Source: Lanius collurio (lineage: Eukaryota > Chordata > Aves > Passeriformes > Laniidae). Taken from it: a DNA stretch of 64,000 nt. Position 1 is the stretch's first letter. Each line of letters starts with the position of its first letter. Location of the stretch: positions 947,109-1,011,108 of the forward strand of contig JACBWW010000041.1 of the NCBI GenBank assembly GCA_020086605.1. Direction: 5' to 3'. The translations under genes and the position numbers were made by a program. The notes beneath the pieces were generated by a model that searched no databases, had not been told where the DNA came from, and saw nothing but the letters and a program-made list of their open reading frames with translations. Below are positions 48,188 to 60,843 of the stretch, piece after piece.

Positions 48188-48908
48188 ATAAAAATTCTTT
48201 TTTTTTTTTTTCTTTTGCATTCTCACATCTCTGCTCATGAAAACCTCACTCACCCATCTGCCCCAGCCCTGCCCAGTGCCTCCCCTTCCTGGTGCCCCTC
48301 CACTCCCGGGAGCAGAGCGACCAAAGACCAATATTTACAGATGCTGCCAGGGACTGGAGGGGCACGGGGCACCCCTGTGCCCACCCGTGGCTGATTTAGG
48401 GAGGATCCCACCTCCTCCTTCCTCCTCGGGAGGGAGGGCAGGGGGCCGGGGGTGCCCTGAGGAGGGGCAGGAGGAGGGCGCAGGGGACCCGTGGCACAGT
48501 ATTTACAGGGGGTCCCCCCCGGGCACACACTCACACAGCCACAGACACACACACACGAGGGGTTGTCACCCACGGGACGGGCATAGCCGCGCGGGGAGGG
48601 GGGGACGCGCTGGCTGGGGGGGTCCCACCGGCCCCCTTTGGCACACACGGCACTGGGAAGCGGGCGGGAGGGACGGGGGCTGCCTTCATCTTAGCCGGAG
48701 AGTTCCTGGAGAATCGGGGGCGGGGGGAGCACACCGGGGAGAGGGTGCCGGGCGTCACCGCAGCCACGCCCCCGGGTGGCACCGGCACCGGGCGTGTCCC
48801 CCCCCTCCCGCCCCGGAAACACGGAGAGCGGGGGAGACACGCGGGAACCCAACCCAATAAATTAGAGGTGGGGTAGGAAAGGGGAAGGGGGCGCGGGGAG
48901 GGGAGGGG

Positions 48909-51900
48909 TCAGAGCCCGTTGGGGGAGCGCTGGATGAACGGCACTTTGCTGAGCTCCACCACGGGCGAGCGGGGCTTGTTCTGCATGCGGGGCACCCGCT
49001 GCAGCAGCTGCTGTGCCTGGCGCTGCGCGTCCCGCAGCTCCTTCCGCCACTGCACCAGCTCGGGGTCGCTCTGCAGGGCAGGGAACCGTGTCAGGAAGGG
49101 GGACAGGGCAGGGGACAGGGTGGGCAGGGATTGCCAGGGTGCCAGGGCTGTGGGGTTGCCCCATTTTTTCAGTATTGATGCCCTGGCATGGCTTCAAGGA
49201 CTGAACGTGCAGGGCCAGGGGCCAGCAAGAGGCGACTAGTAGGCAGCAGAGGGGATGACTAGCAGGCAGCAGGAAGTGGCCAGCAGCCAGGGGGTGGCAA
49301 GGGGGGACACTCACATCACACTGCAGCACGAACTGCTTGCCCCCACGGATGCGGAGCAGGATGCACTTGCGCTCCTTCACCTGTGTCTCCTCAACTGAGT
49401 CGATCTCCTCCATGGTGAGCAGGGACTGCTGGGGGGACAGGCTCAGCCCAGTCCCTGGGGTCCCCCCAGGGCTCCCTTACCCCCCACCTCGCTGGTACCG
49501 TGCCCCCCTTACCGGTGACTCACCCTCCCCACGCCACTCCAGGCGGTTGGGGAAGAGGTAGAAGTAGCGGCGCTGCCATTGTGTCAGGAAGGGGTTACCC
49601 AGCTTGGCCATGTAGCCGTGCATGATGCAGTCCTTGCCCATGGCGTACTCTGGCATCACAGGGAGGTGGGATCAGCACATGGCATGTGGCCGGGGATGGT
49701 GCAGGTTGGGGGTCCCTGGCGCCACTCACCCTCCTCATGGCCCAGCTGCTTGTTCTTGGCCTTCTTGCGAGCTTCCAGCTTGTCGGTGTCGGCGTTGACG
49801 GCGTCGAAGACGGTCTCGGTGACCTCCTGCTGCCAGCGCTCCGAGATGGTGAGCGGGAAGTTGCGGTACAGCTCCTGGTCACTCTCCAGCAGCTGGGCAG
49901 GGCAGGATGCAGGGGTGAGGGGCTGCAGGACACCCCATGCCCCCACGCTCGGCCCCTGTGCCCGGTACCTTGATGCCCTTGGTGTCCTCCTCATCGAAGG
50001 AGCCGATGTCAAAGGCGTCGGCCGCATTCACCTCGCCGCGGGGCGGGATGAGGGGTGGCGGGTACTGTGGGCAGCAAGAGGGGTCACAGGGGTGACTGCC
50101 CACATCTGTGTCACTGTCCCTGTCCCCAGCCACCGGCACACACCCCTCACCTTCTGCAGGAACACCATCTGCCAGTCCAGGCCCTTGAAGAAGGGCTCTT
50201 CCTTCACCTCCTGTGCCCTGGGGAGGGAGGAGGGTGGGTGAACGTGGCCGCACGGTGTGCCCGGTCCCCTGAGGGGCACTGGGGACACTCACCCTCGCCC
50301 CATGCAGCCCAGGCGCCGGTTGACATCCCGCTGCAGCAGCCCCTCGAGCAGAGAGCGCAGCTCCGGGGAGAAGGAGTCCGGCAGCTCCACGGCCTGCGGC
50401 AGATTGCGAGAGCACGCCGGTGAGCTGGGACAGGGACCCACACAGAGGGGTACAAACACGTGCTCCAGGCTGGGAACAGCTGTCCTTGACCCCCTGTGTG
50501 CCCCTCAGGCCAGTGGGTGCCATGGCAGAATAGGAGTGCCCACACCCCCCTCAGTGCCCCCACCCACCATGGTGAGGGTCATCCGGTCAATCTCGTGCTT
50601 GTCCTTCGTCTTGTGCTGCCGGAATGGGCTGTGCCTGCAGAGCGGAGGGAGATGGGGCTCAGCAGTGCCCAGCTGCACCCAGCTACACCCAGCTGTGCCC
50701 ACACTCACCCTCGGAGCAGCTTGAAGAGCATGCAGCCCAGTGAGAACCAGTCGGCGCTGCTGTCGTAGGCCACCCCCTTCTGCAGCACCTCCGGCGCCAT
50801 GTACCCGTGGGTGCCCCTGGGGAGGGGGCACAGGGGGGTCAGGGGCCGCCCCGGGCTGGGGGGCAGGGCGAGCAGGGGTGTGGGCACACTCACACGCTGG
50901 CGTGGGGCTTCTTCTTGGAGAAGTCGCAGGCCAGGCCGAGGTCGGAGATGCGGACATGGCCGAACTCATCCAGGAGGATGTTTGCTGGCTGCAGAGACAC
51001 CGTGTGACACCCCTGAGCCCCAGAGTGGGCCATAGGTATGGAGGTGGCGTGCCTGGGGGGGCTCTGTGGGGATTTGGGGGTGTCCGAGTGCCCCTTGAAT
51101 TCTCAGGGTGCCTGTGGGACCTGCGTGTGCCCTCTGGGCTTGAGGAGTGCCCACAGTGTTTGGAGGGCTCCTGCAGGGTCTGTGACACCCGTGGGTGCCC
51201 ACAGGGTCCTGGAGGGGTTTCTGAAGGCTCGGGGGTGTCCTGTGGGTGAGGATGGTCACCTTGAGGTCACGGTACACCACGAAGCGGCTGTGCATGTGCT
51301 CCAGGCCCAGGATGATCTCAGCTGCATAGAACCTCATCTCTGCCTCTGAGAAGACGCCGTGCTGGGACAGGTGATAGTGCAGGTCCCCCCCTGTGGGGAC
51401 AGGGACTGGCTGTCACCCGGGATAGCTGTGGGAAGGGGGCTCTGAGCCATGGAAGCCCTCGGGGCCGGGGTCTCACCATTCATGAGGTCGAGGATGAAGC
51501 TGAGCTTGTCGGGCGTGTGGAAGGCGTAGGACATGCACACGATGAATGGGCAGTCCTGGTGGGAGACACGGGGTCACCCTCCCTGCCCCCATCCCCTGTC
51601 CCCTGCCCAGCACCCATGTCCCCTCACCCCAGTGCTGACGAGGGACAACATGATGCGCTCGTTGAGGGCCAGAGTCTCGCCCTGCTTCATCTTGATGCGT
51701 TTCTTGTCCAAGCACTTCATGGCGTACCTAGGGGGGAGGACATGGAGTCCCTGCAGCCACCATGTCCCCACAGCAGGGCCAGCTCCCGCCCACAGCTGTG
51801 ATGCCCCTGCCAGCCCCGGGTACCCATAGCCAGGACAATATTCCCGCAACACCCTGACACAGCAAATCCACTGTGGATGCCCCTGGGACCCCCAGCACCC

Positions 51901-54900
51901 CCAGATCCTGGGTGGGTCTCGCCATGTGGGATCATTTCCATTACATTTTGCCCGTGTCTGCTTTCCGGCAGCCGTAGACCTCCCCGAAGCCGCCGCGGCC
52001 AATGATTCGGTGAACGCTGAAGTCGTTCATGGTGAGCTGGAGGGGGGAGGAGGAGACTGGGGTGAGCCTGGACACCACTCCCTGCCTCAGTTTTCCCAGG
52101 TGAGGGACAAGGAGGCTCCCTGGAAGCACATCCCCTCTCCCTGGGAGGTGAGGGGCAGGGATTCCTGCTCACATGGATGTTTAGCTCCACGTTCTTCCAC
52201 TGGCAGAACCGTGTGAACTTGTCACTGCAAGGAAAAGCAGAGAGGGCAAGAGTGGAGATCTCGGAGCAACATCACCCTCCAAGACTCCCTGGATTTGTCT
52301 GGACACAGGGAGCACCCCTCGGGACATTCGGGAAAGGAAGAGACCCGATAGTGCCCAGTGTGGGGTTCCCTGGTCCCTCTCTCGGCAGGGAGACCCTGGT
52401 CCCCACTGGGATGGGACACCCTGATCCCCATGGGAATTTCCTCCCAGCTCACCTCTCAATGAATTTCTGGAAGATGCCCCCACGCAGGTTCTGGCAGATC
52501 TCCTCAATGTAGGGCTGGGGAGGACACAGGGATCAGCGCTGGCTCCCCAGGGCCATCCAAGTCACCCCTATCCCATCACTACGTGGGCTCTCCTCCATCC
52601 CTGGGATTTCACATCCCCCCACTGCCACTTTCAGGCCCCTGGGGATGCTTCTGCCACCTCAGTCTCTGGGGATCCCAACATCACCAGCCCCAGAGAGCCC
52701 TAGGGTGACATGCAGGGTGCCAGTCACCTTCCTCTGAGGACCCCCTGCTACCTCCAGCCCGCAGTCTTCCACCACCCCACCGCAACGACAAGCAATCCCC
52801 CTCACTCCCAACACCCCAGGGACCTGCTTACCATCCCTTGGGGGCCCCATCCCTCCTGGGACAACCCCTCCCGTCACTCCCAGCCCCCTCTAAGGATTAA
52901 CTCTCGAAGTGCCACAGGTGGCAGGGACCCCCTCCCCTGTCCCGGGTGATGCCCACCTGGAAGAGGTCTGGGGGCACCTGCTTCTTGCTCAGGCGGCTCT
53001 GGACATGCTCCGTGGCACTCTTGGAGAAGGGCTGTGAGGGGGACAGCACTGTGACACCTCGGGCAGAAGGGACAGTGGCCCGGCTGGGCTGCACGAGGCA
53101 GGAATCCATGGAGGAATCCCCATCCACAGGGCTTGGATGAGGTCCCCAGGCCGGGGCCTGTGGGGGTTTGGAGCTCCCTCTGAGGACACTGTGGGCACAC
53201 TGGGGACATCCCTCCCACCCTGCTGCTGCACCCCGGGGCCTGGCACTCACATGGGAGCAGGCCAGCAGCTCCTTCATGATGTAATGGTCAAAGATGTGGC
53301 GGCTCCGGGTGGCTCGCTCCTCCTCTGAGTCCAGCTTCTCATACTTCTTGATCTGGACAGGACACAGCTCCAGTGGCACAGGAGCACACAGGATGCTGGG
53401 AATTGTGGCCCCTCCAGGTGCCACATCCCATGGGAGAACTTCTCCCAACCCCTGGGAGAGCATTTCCTGGCTCCCTGGGCACTGTGTCCATGGTGTCTGT
53501 GGTCCCTGGAGGTATCAACCCCACCCCAGCCCTCCTGGTGAACACGGGGGGCTGTCGCTGGGGTCCCCTCACCTCACCTCCTCATAAAATTCCATCAGAG
53601 GCTTGGCCTCCTCGGCCTGGTTGAAGGCAAAATCACGGAAGAGCAGGTAGCCTGCAGGGACAGAGCCACGGCGTGAGAGGCAACAGCCCCCTAGCCCAGG
53701 CCAAGGGACACAGGGACATCCCCTGGGCCTGCCAGCCCTGCTGCCACCCAGTGCCAGGCTCAGGGAAGGGAAGTGTGAAGAAGGGACCGGTGAGGACTTG
53801 GCAGGGTGACAGGGTGACAAGGACATGGCTGGCACATGGAGCAGTGCCCTGGGACAGCACAGGGCAGTGAGGGGGCTGCTGTGGGGCAACAGTGGGGCAG
53901 GGGCACGGGCGGGCACACAGAGCAGGGCGGACGTGCCCGGAAACCACCAGAGCCGGCAGGAGGAAGTGAGAGGCGCTTCCTGCCCTGGACGGTTTGCGCT
54001 GGCGTGGGGGGAAGTGACAGGGCGGGGGACACAGGGTGGGGAATGTGGCGCAGCCCCCCTGCGCCCCTGTCCAGCCTGGCCTCACAACGCCCCTGCCATT
54101 CCCACGGCCACTCGCTTTCGTGGTGGCCATCAGTGCAACCCCCCAGCCCAGCCACGCTTGCCCCTGTGCTTGTGGGAGCTGGCCTCAGTGCCCGCCATGT
54201 CCCCCCACAGCCCTTGTGTCTCCAGCTCACCAATCTTCTGCATGAAGATCTTGTCAAATGTCACCTCTCCCCGGTCCTCCAGATACTTCTGCATGACACT
54301 GCGGATGCTGGGGACACACCAGAGGGGCTCAGCCGTGCCCCTGACAGACCCCCGCTCCCCACTCCTCCTCTCCTGCTCCTCCCGTGTCCCCAGGCCCAGG
54401 TGGCACACATGTCCCACCATCCCGTGTGTCCCCACCCAAGTGTGGCACGTTGCTGGGTGCCAGGATCACATCGTGTCCCATGCACTGGGGCCCAAGGGAG
54501 GGTGAAGATGAGTGTCCCTCCTAAAAAAACTTCCCAGATGCCTGGCATTGAAGGCACAGGAGGGCACCGGGGTCTGGTGGGGGGAGTGGGGACCGTGACC
54601 CTCTGCACACCTGGGTACAGGTGTGTATGTGCGTGTGTATGTGTGTCCACACGGGTGTGACACGGCAGGGACAGAGGGGCCACACTGCTGGGTGGGACTG
54701 TGTCTGTGTGTCCGGCAGGATGTGTGTGTGTCCGTGTCCATGTGTCCGTGTTTGTGTATCCCTGTGTCAGGCAGGAAGTGCGTGTGTGTGTGTGTGTCCC
54801 TGTCCGTGTGTCTGTGCAACAGGCGTGACGCGTGTGTGTCCATATCCGTGTGTGTCCATGTCCGTGTGTCTGGGCAGGTGTGACCGGGACACACATGTGC

Positions 54901-55141
54901 AGGAGGTGTCCGTGACCCGCGGGCGGGTGCGAGCGGTGCCGAGAGGGGGTGCCCGGGGGGACCGGCGGTGGCGGTGCTGGGGGCGGACGGACGGCCGGAC
55001 AAACGGAGGGGCAGCGGCGGGGCCTCACCTGGGCTCGGGCAGGACGATCCTCTTGCTGGCGCGGGCGGCGGGCGCGGCGCGGCTCTTCTCCATGGCCATC
55101 AGGTAACTCACGTCCGCCAGCACCGCCTCCAGGTCCGCCAC
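48909..55141 (-). CDS. GRK2: G protein-coupled receptor kinase 2 (beta-ARK1); start codon reads GTG
   Basis: AGC kinase that phosphorylates agonist-bound GPCRs and recruits arrestin. Twenty-one coding exons: 55029-55141, 54231-54307, 53578-53651, 53251-53352, 52957-53031, 52453-52514, 52173-52224, 51945-52036, 51628-51727, 51477-51555, 51260-51390, 50894-50988, 50709-50816, 50568-50634, 50293-50393, 50151-50217, 49969-50064, 49730-49892, 49513-49649, 49315-49428, 48909-49070; 688 aa (human 689). RGS homology domain about 50-175; kinase domain with [32 protein letters not shown] and [10 protein letters not shown] domain with [20 protein letters not shown]; tail [11 protein letters not shown]. 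The codon aligned with the human initiator is GTG (55139-55141), not ATG, although [17 protein letters not shown] follows intact. A-3 and G+4 give strong context. The next in-frame ATGs are codons 15 and 17. Confidence 0.95.
54590..54905. repeat. GTGTGTCC-type repeat in GRK2 intron 1
   Basis: TGTGTGTCCGTGTCCATGTG and related units, a mixed (TG)n/(TGTCCG)n array within the first GRK2 intron. Confidence 0.75.
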
Positions 55142-55440
55142 CGTGCCGCGCCGGCGGCCCCGCCGCCGCCGCCGCACCGGCCCCGGCCCGACCCGACCCG
55201 CCGGCCCCGGAACCGGAACCGCGCCCGGAAGCGGAACGGGGCCGGAGAGGAGCCGGGCGGAGGAGCGGGGAGCGGCCGGGAGGGGCTCAGCAGCCCCGGG
55301 ACGCGGGCGGCGGCAGCGCCCGGAGCGGCGGGAGTGGAGCGCGGAACGAGGCGCGGCCGCACCGGGAAGCGGGGCGGGGACAGCGGGGCCGGGCGGGGAC
55401 AGCGCCGCCGCCACGCCCGGCCGGGAGGGGCCGTGACACC
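55142..55440 (-). promoter_or_regulatory. GRK2 CpG-island promoter
   Basis: Very GC-rich sequence (CCGGCGGCCCCGCCGCCGCC, CCGGAACCGGAACC) directly upstream of GRK2 with GC boxes and no TATA. The reading frame is open upstream of the GTG through this region because of base composition, not because it is coding. Confidence 0.6.
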
Positions 55441-55750
55441 GACTGTGGCACTGGCGGTGCGTGTGACACCGGGTGTATGCGTGTGACACTCTGTGTGTGA
55501 AACTGGGTGCGACACCGTTGCGTGTGTGCCACCAGGTGTGTGTGCCAGCGTGGGGGTGTGACACCGCGGGTGTGACGCCGTCTCTGTGTGTGGCACCGTG
55601 GGTGTGACACGGTGCGAGAGACACCACGGGTGTGTGTGACGTGTATGTCATTCCACACCGCGCAGTGTGTGGGCACATGTGCCACGCGTGGCAGCTGGTG
55701 TCACCATGTGTGACCATGTCACCATGTGTGTGTGACACCGTGCTCAGGCT
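55440..55750. repeat. TGTGACACC minisatellite upstream of GRK2
   Basis: Units of 10-30 bp around GTGTGACACCGGGTGTRTG, imperfect, between the GRK2 promoter and the KDM2A 3' end. Confidence 0.75.
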
Positions 55751-56454
55751 CCCTGTCCCCCAGGCCAGGAGGGGACACCTGAAGAGGACAGGCAGGGGGT
55801 CGGGGCGCTGAGATTCGCTTGGTCTGGTGCCCAGGCGAGGCAGGTGGTGGCACTTGGGGACCAGGGCACAGGGAGCGTGACAGTGGCCTCAGCCACCCGT
55901 GGAGGGTGATGTCACCTGCCCTGTGCCTCGCCATGCAAATGTCACAGCCCAGCCGCCACGGGGACCTGGGCCGTGACATCCCCGGAGGGTGGAGGACACT
56001 AAATGTCACCCTGGTGGCCCAAGAATCTGCTGGGAGAGGGCAGGTTTCCCAAGGGATGTGGAGGGCAAGGGCCCTACAGGCTTCTGGAAGACCTGTGGCC
56101 CTGGCAGCAGGTGATGGGACACAGGGACAGCTGCCACCAATGACGGTGCTCCGGTTTCCTCTCCAGCAGCTGAGAAAGCCCCAGTGCTGGGGACAGCAGG
56201 GGACACAGGAGGTCTGAACCTTGGCCTTGTCCCTTCCACTTCCCTCACAAATGGGCAGAGCTCACATTCATGGATTTTTTTCCCAATTTTTTTTTCTTCC
56301 AAAAATCCATCCCCTAGAAACAATTCTTTCCCTTGGGAGGCTGAGATTTTTCCCTCCCCCCACAACAGCTCACGCCAATGTGGTATGAGCAAAGAGCCTC
56401 TCTGAAAATCCAGGATGGGAGAAGGATCAGAAAGCAAAAGAACCCCAAGATACC

Positions 56455-56515
56455 AAAAAAAAAAAAAAAAAAAGAAAAAAAAAAGAAAAAAAAAAGAGGA
56501 AAAAATAAAGAAAAC
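56455..56515. repeat. A-rich tract in the KDM2A 3' flank
   Basis: Runs of A broken by single G (…AAAGAAAAAAAAAAG…) over about 60 bp on the plus strand; T-rich on the KDM2A sense strand. Confidence 0.9.
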
Positions 56516-56826
56516 CCAAAATAATTGCAAAGTAGGTGCCCTCCCTCTACCCCCAACCCCAACTGAGAGAGCACAAGACTTTGTTTGCTTTTACCCTTAA
56601 TGCTTACATTTAATTTTAAAGCACAAACATCAGAGATGGACTCTAAATCGCCAACAAAAAAATAGATATTTACAATATTTCTCCAGGGAAGGGAGGGAGG
56701 GAGGAAGGGAGGGAAGGAGGGATCAAAACGAAACAAAACCACAACCAAACCCTTAAACAAGTAACTTTGCTTGCAGGAGTTGTCTTTAGGGAGCAGGCTG
56801 GGTTGGTTTTAAATCACTAAGTGATT

Positions 56827-56832
56827 TTTATT
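56827..56832 (-). terminator. Candidate KDM2A distal poly(A) signal
   Basis: TTTATT (minus AATAAA) about 1.7 kb after the KDM2A stop codon, in an AT-rich, UTR-like stretch. Other AT-rich candidates lie at 56500-56640, so the exact end is uncertain. Confidence 0.4.
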
Positions 56833-58538
56833 ATATATAATTCTCTTTTTTTCTTCCTTGTGGATCTGCACCACGCCAAGGTGGTGAGGAGGGTCGCACA
56901 CGCCGGAGTCTCTGGGGCTGGAGAGGGGAGAGACACGGCAGGCAGGGGGGTGCTGTCCCCACCCAGGGACCCCTTCCTCTTCGCCCCTCTCAACCCCAGC
57001 TCTGGAAATTTTTCTTTCTCGTTGCAAAACTCAAAAGGAATCCAAAGGAAAAAGAAAAGCTTTTAATTCTTGCGACGTCTTTGCCGGGAGCCGCCGCCGA
57101 GAGAGGCTGAAGGCTCCTCCTCTCGCCCGGCGGGGGGAGTTTCCTGCTCCGAGCCCTCCGGCTCCGCTGTGGCCACACTGCCCCTTGTCCCAGGCACTGC
57201 GGGATTGTCCCCTCGTGTCCCCCTGCCAGGGACAGTCCCCGCGGGCCACGCCTGTCCTCCCTTATTGCTTCTGAAGCAGCGGGGGGTGCGGGCTGCCCCC
57301 CGGGGACCCCTGTGGGGCTGGGGAACGGTGGTGGCACGGAGGGGGCACCCCGGATTGTGCTATCTGTACGCTGCCAGGGAGAGAGCAGGGTGCTGACATG
57401 GGGGGGACAGAGAGTGGGAGCGTCCGGGCACAGGCAGGACAGAGAGGGAAATAAAATAGTGAACCAGAAAAAGAAGATTCCAACCTTTTTTCCTTTTTTT
57501 TTTTTTCCTTTTTTTTTTTTTTGGTCATTTTTTTTGTTGTTGTTGTTGGTGTTTTGTTTTTTTATAATTTTTTTTGTTTGTTTTTTTTTTTTTTTTTTAA
57601 AGTGCAAAAAGCTCTCTGCTGCCCTAGAGAGAGGTTCTTTGGACCGACCATTGCAAAGGAAAATCGGCAGCAAAAAGGGGGTGGGGGGGGAAGGAGAGGA
57701 CAATGCCAGTTCGGTCCCAGGCTGCAGAGCAGCCCCCACCCCTCCAGCCCCAGAGTGCTTCGTGGTGCCAGGAGCTGGGGAGGAAGAGGCAGCAGCTCCT
57801 GTCCCCACCCCGTGCTCACTCACCACTGGCTGATGCTTCCCGAGTCCTCCCTGAGCTCTGGTGTACCTGTGGGTTCTCCCCTGCTCCATGCCCTCCGACA
57901 GACGAGTTATCCCCCAGCCCCTGCTCCTGGGACACCCCGGCCACGGGGCTCCTGCCCTGGGCACCCAAAGAACCACCTGGATGTGTAGGAGGAGGGGGAT
58001 GGATAGCAGTCCCTGCAGCCAAACGAGGGGAAGGGAAATGGGGGGAGAGCATAGGGGAGCACCGAAATGGTGGTGGCACTGAGGGGGATGGGGCGTTCTG
58101 GCTCTGCTCCCGCTTCCTGGGAGAGGCCTTGACCCTCAAGCTTTGTGCTACCGGGGAAGTGACAAGTGTTTCAAGGCAAGGAGACGACGGGGAGGAGGGG
58201 AAAAGCTGGGGGGAGAGGGTGCCCCATTTCTCTGCGCAGAGGCCTTGGTTACAGCCGCCGCCTTGGGAGTGGCCAGCCTCCGGGCCGAGGCTCCCTGCCA
58301 TGTGCCCGTTCCTCCTCTGGTACTGGCCAGCCTGGCGGGACATCTTCCTCGGCAGAAGTCCCGGGGAAGGAGGAGGAGGAAGGACAGCGGAGCGAGACCA
58401 GCGGCGGCCCTCCCTGCCGAGTCAGGTGGGAGGCAGCGGCAGGACACGGAGGGCAAGGCGGGGAGGTGGAGGAGTGGCTCTCCGAGAGGGGTGGGATGGG
58501 CTCTTTTCCTTCTCCTCAGTCTGCCCCAGGGAGGGTCT
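56833..58538 (-). other. KDM2A 3' UTR
   Basis: Noncoding sequence after the KDM2A stop codon, lower in GC than most of the window. It contains a T-rich tract at 57486-57600 with a TTGTTGTTGTTGTT stretch (A-rich on the mRNA strand). No other gene is seen. Confidence 0.55.
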
Positions 58539-60811
58539 CTAGCTGATTTTTTGGATCAGCTTCTCATCGGACAGGCAGTAGAGGCTGTTGATGGACAGGT
58601 CCGAGATGAAGTGCTCACAGGCTTTGCGGGTGATCTGTTTGCAGCCCCGCAGGTCAATGAGGGTGACGTTGGAGATGCGGCGCAGGTACAGCAAGGCCTG
58701 GTCCGTCAGCTTATTGCAGCCTGTGAGGAGAACACAGGGAGCGTGAGGGGGACACCTCCAGCAGCCAGCACTGGGGTGAGGGATGGGAAATCCAGGAGGC
58801 ACCTGGAGGAGCAAGGCACCCACCTGCCATGTTGAGCTCGGTGAGGGAGTTGCGTGTGGAAGAGCCCACGGCGGTGAGGAGATTGGCCGACTGGTCCGTG
58901 AGGTGGTTGCAGTGGCTGAGGTCGAGGCGGGAGAGCAGGGGCATATGGCGGATGATCAGGCGCAGCGTGGCGTCCGTGATGTCCAGCCCGGCGAGCCGGA
59001 AGTCGATCATGTTGCGGAGTTTGCTGCGATTGTCCTGACCTGCACAGGGAACGGGAGAAACAAGAGTGGACAGACTGCCCTGGGGACCCTCCCTTGTCCA
59101 TCCCCCTCAGCCCCAGAGCAGCAGCAGCTTACTGGGTTTGTCTGTTGGAGGTGTGAGTAAGTCCCGGATCTGAGGGTCCTTGATTCCTACTGCCCACCGA
59201 AGATCGAGGGTCCTGAGAAGGGGGCAGCTGGAGGTACTGAGAGCACAGACAGCAGACCAAGAACAGCCTGCTAGGATGAGGTCTTTCAGGCCTGGAAAAA
59301 GGGAGGCAGGTAACAAGTTAGACAGGTTTGGTTGGCTCCGAGGCATCCCCTATCTCCACCATTTTTTTCCAAGCACACAAGGCAGCAGGTCCCCTCCCTG
59401 CCTGGGCTGGGATACTGGCTGAGTGATGAGACCCAGGCAGCCAGGAGTTCCCTGGCTTGCAGGGTGTCTCTCCACATGATCCAGCCCTCAGGAAGCCTTG
59501 GAGCAGGCTGGTGGCAGATGAAGAGACCCCTCCCCAGCCCACGCTCACCCGGAAGCCTGTTGACGAGCCATGTAAGCTGTTTTTTTGAGATATTGGTCCA
59601 GCTGAGGTCGAGGCTGACTGGCTGCCTCTTGATGATGCCGCTCAACGCCTGGGGGGTGATGGACTTGCACCTGCTCAAGTCTATCTTTGTCCACAATCTC
59701 TTGTCACAGCACCTGGGGACAAGGACAAGGCTGAAAGTTGAGTCCTGAGAGTGCCATGGGATAATAAACAGCCAGCAGGTAGCCTGGCTTCCAGAAGGAG
59801 CCCAGCCCTGGTGCGGGCCCAGCCACAGAACAAGGCTGTTCCTTTTGGTTTCCATAGATTTCCCCAAACATGGGAGGTTGCTGAAGGCAGAGCAGCCCTA
59901 GCAGTGTTTTACTGCCACAAAACAAGACTCCCAAGTTGCAGCTGCAGGCCTGCTTGCCCCATCTGGGTGTTTCTTCTGACCTTAGGGATCCTTACTCCCA
60001 GCCTGCAAAACACTCTGTGTGTCCCACCCCACAGCCCCAGCAGAGCTCACTGCTTCGCCAGGAGCAAACTCTTCCTCTCCCATGGGAGTTTGTGGAGAGC
60101 CAGGACCCGATGGCAGCTTAACTGAGCCCCTGAAGGTGCAGGCAAGGGGACACTCCTCTGCCACACCACTGCCACCAGCTGCTGATCAAAGCAGGCCATC
60201 CCTGCAGCTTGGCTGTTATAAACCTCCCAGTTTCCATTCTCCTCTGTTCCCAAGCCCTCTATGCACAGCTCTCCTGGTGCCAGCATTGTCTTTGGGCCTG
60301 CTGCCCCCTGAGGCACTTCCAGCCAGCAAACCCATCCCGCCTGAGCCTGCCTTCCCTGCCTGCTGGGAGGAGAGGCAGCGCGGGAGGCCAGGAAGGGCAA
60401 GCACCATGAGGGTGGTGGGTGGGAAAAGGGCATCTTGAAGAGACATGGCAAGGGACAGGAACAAGGCAGAAGGGAACAAGAGAGATGGGTGCACACATGG
60501 CAGAGGCACCAGGACTGGCTACAGTGATGCTGCCAGGTTCTGGGGAGAGACAGGAAGGCACTGAGGCAAGATCCTTCCGCCTGTTCCCTCTGAATGTCCA
60601 CCACGGACATGCCCCAAACCCCAGGACGTGTCCCCACACTCACCACTTGTACCAGGTCTTGCACACCCGCATGCACTCGCAGAGCTCCCTGCGAGTGAGG
60701 TAGCGGAACACGGACATCCAGACCTCGCGCTGGACGCAGCTCTCCTCGCCCTCCTGCGCCCGGCCCCCACGCCCGTTCAGCCGGGCCGCCCCCCCCTCCT
60801 CTGCGTTCTCG

Positions 60812-60843
<32 letters not shown>

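Noticed and set aside
49522..49524. GRK2 donor at GAGG/GTGAGT
   Set aside because: It breaks the frame with the next exon; the donor at 49513 (CACCG/GTAAGG) restores [14 protein letters not shown] as in the family.
55025..55738. Upstream in-frame ATG giving a 200-residue N-terminal extension of GRK2
   Set aside because: The open frame is repeat and CpG-island translation (THTGDT-type, poly-Arg/Pro) with no homology; GRK2 proteins have no such extension.
55928..55945. Single octamer ATGCAAAT as a regulatory feature
   Set aside because: One short motif in unassigned sequence is expected by chance and has no supporting context.
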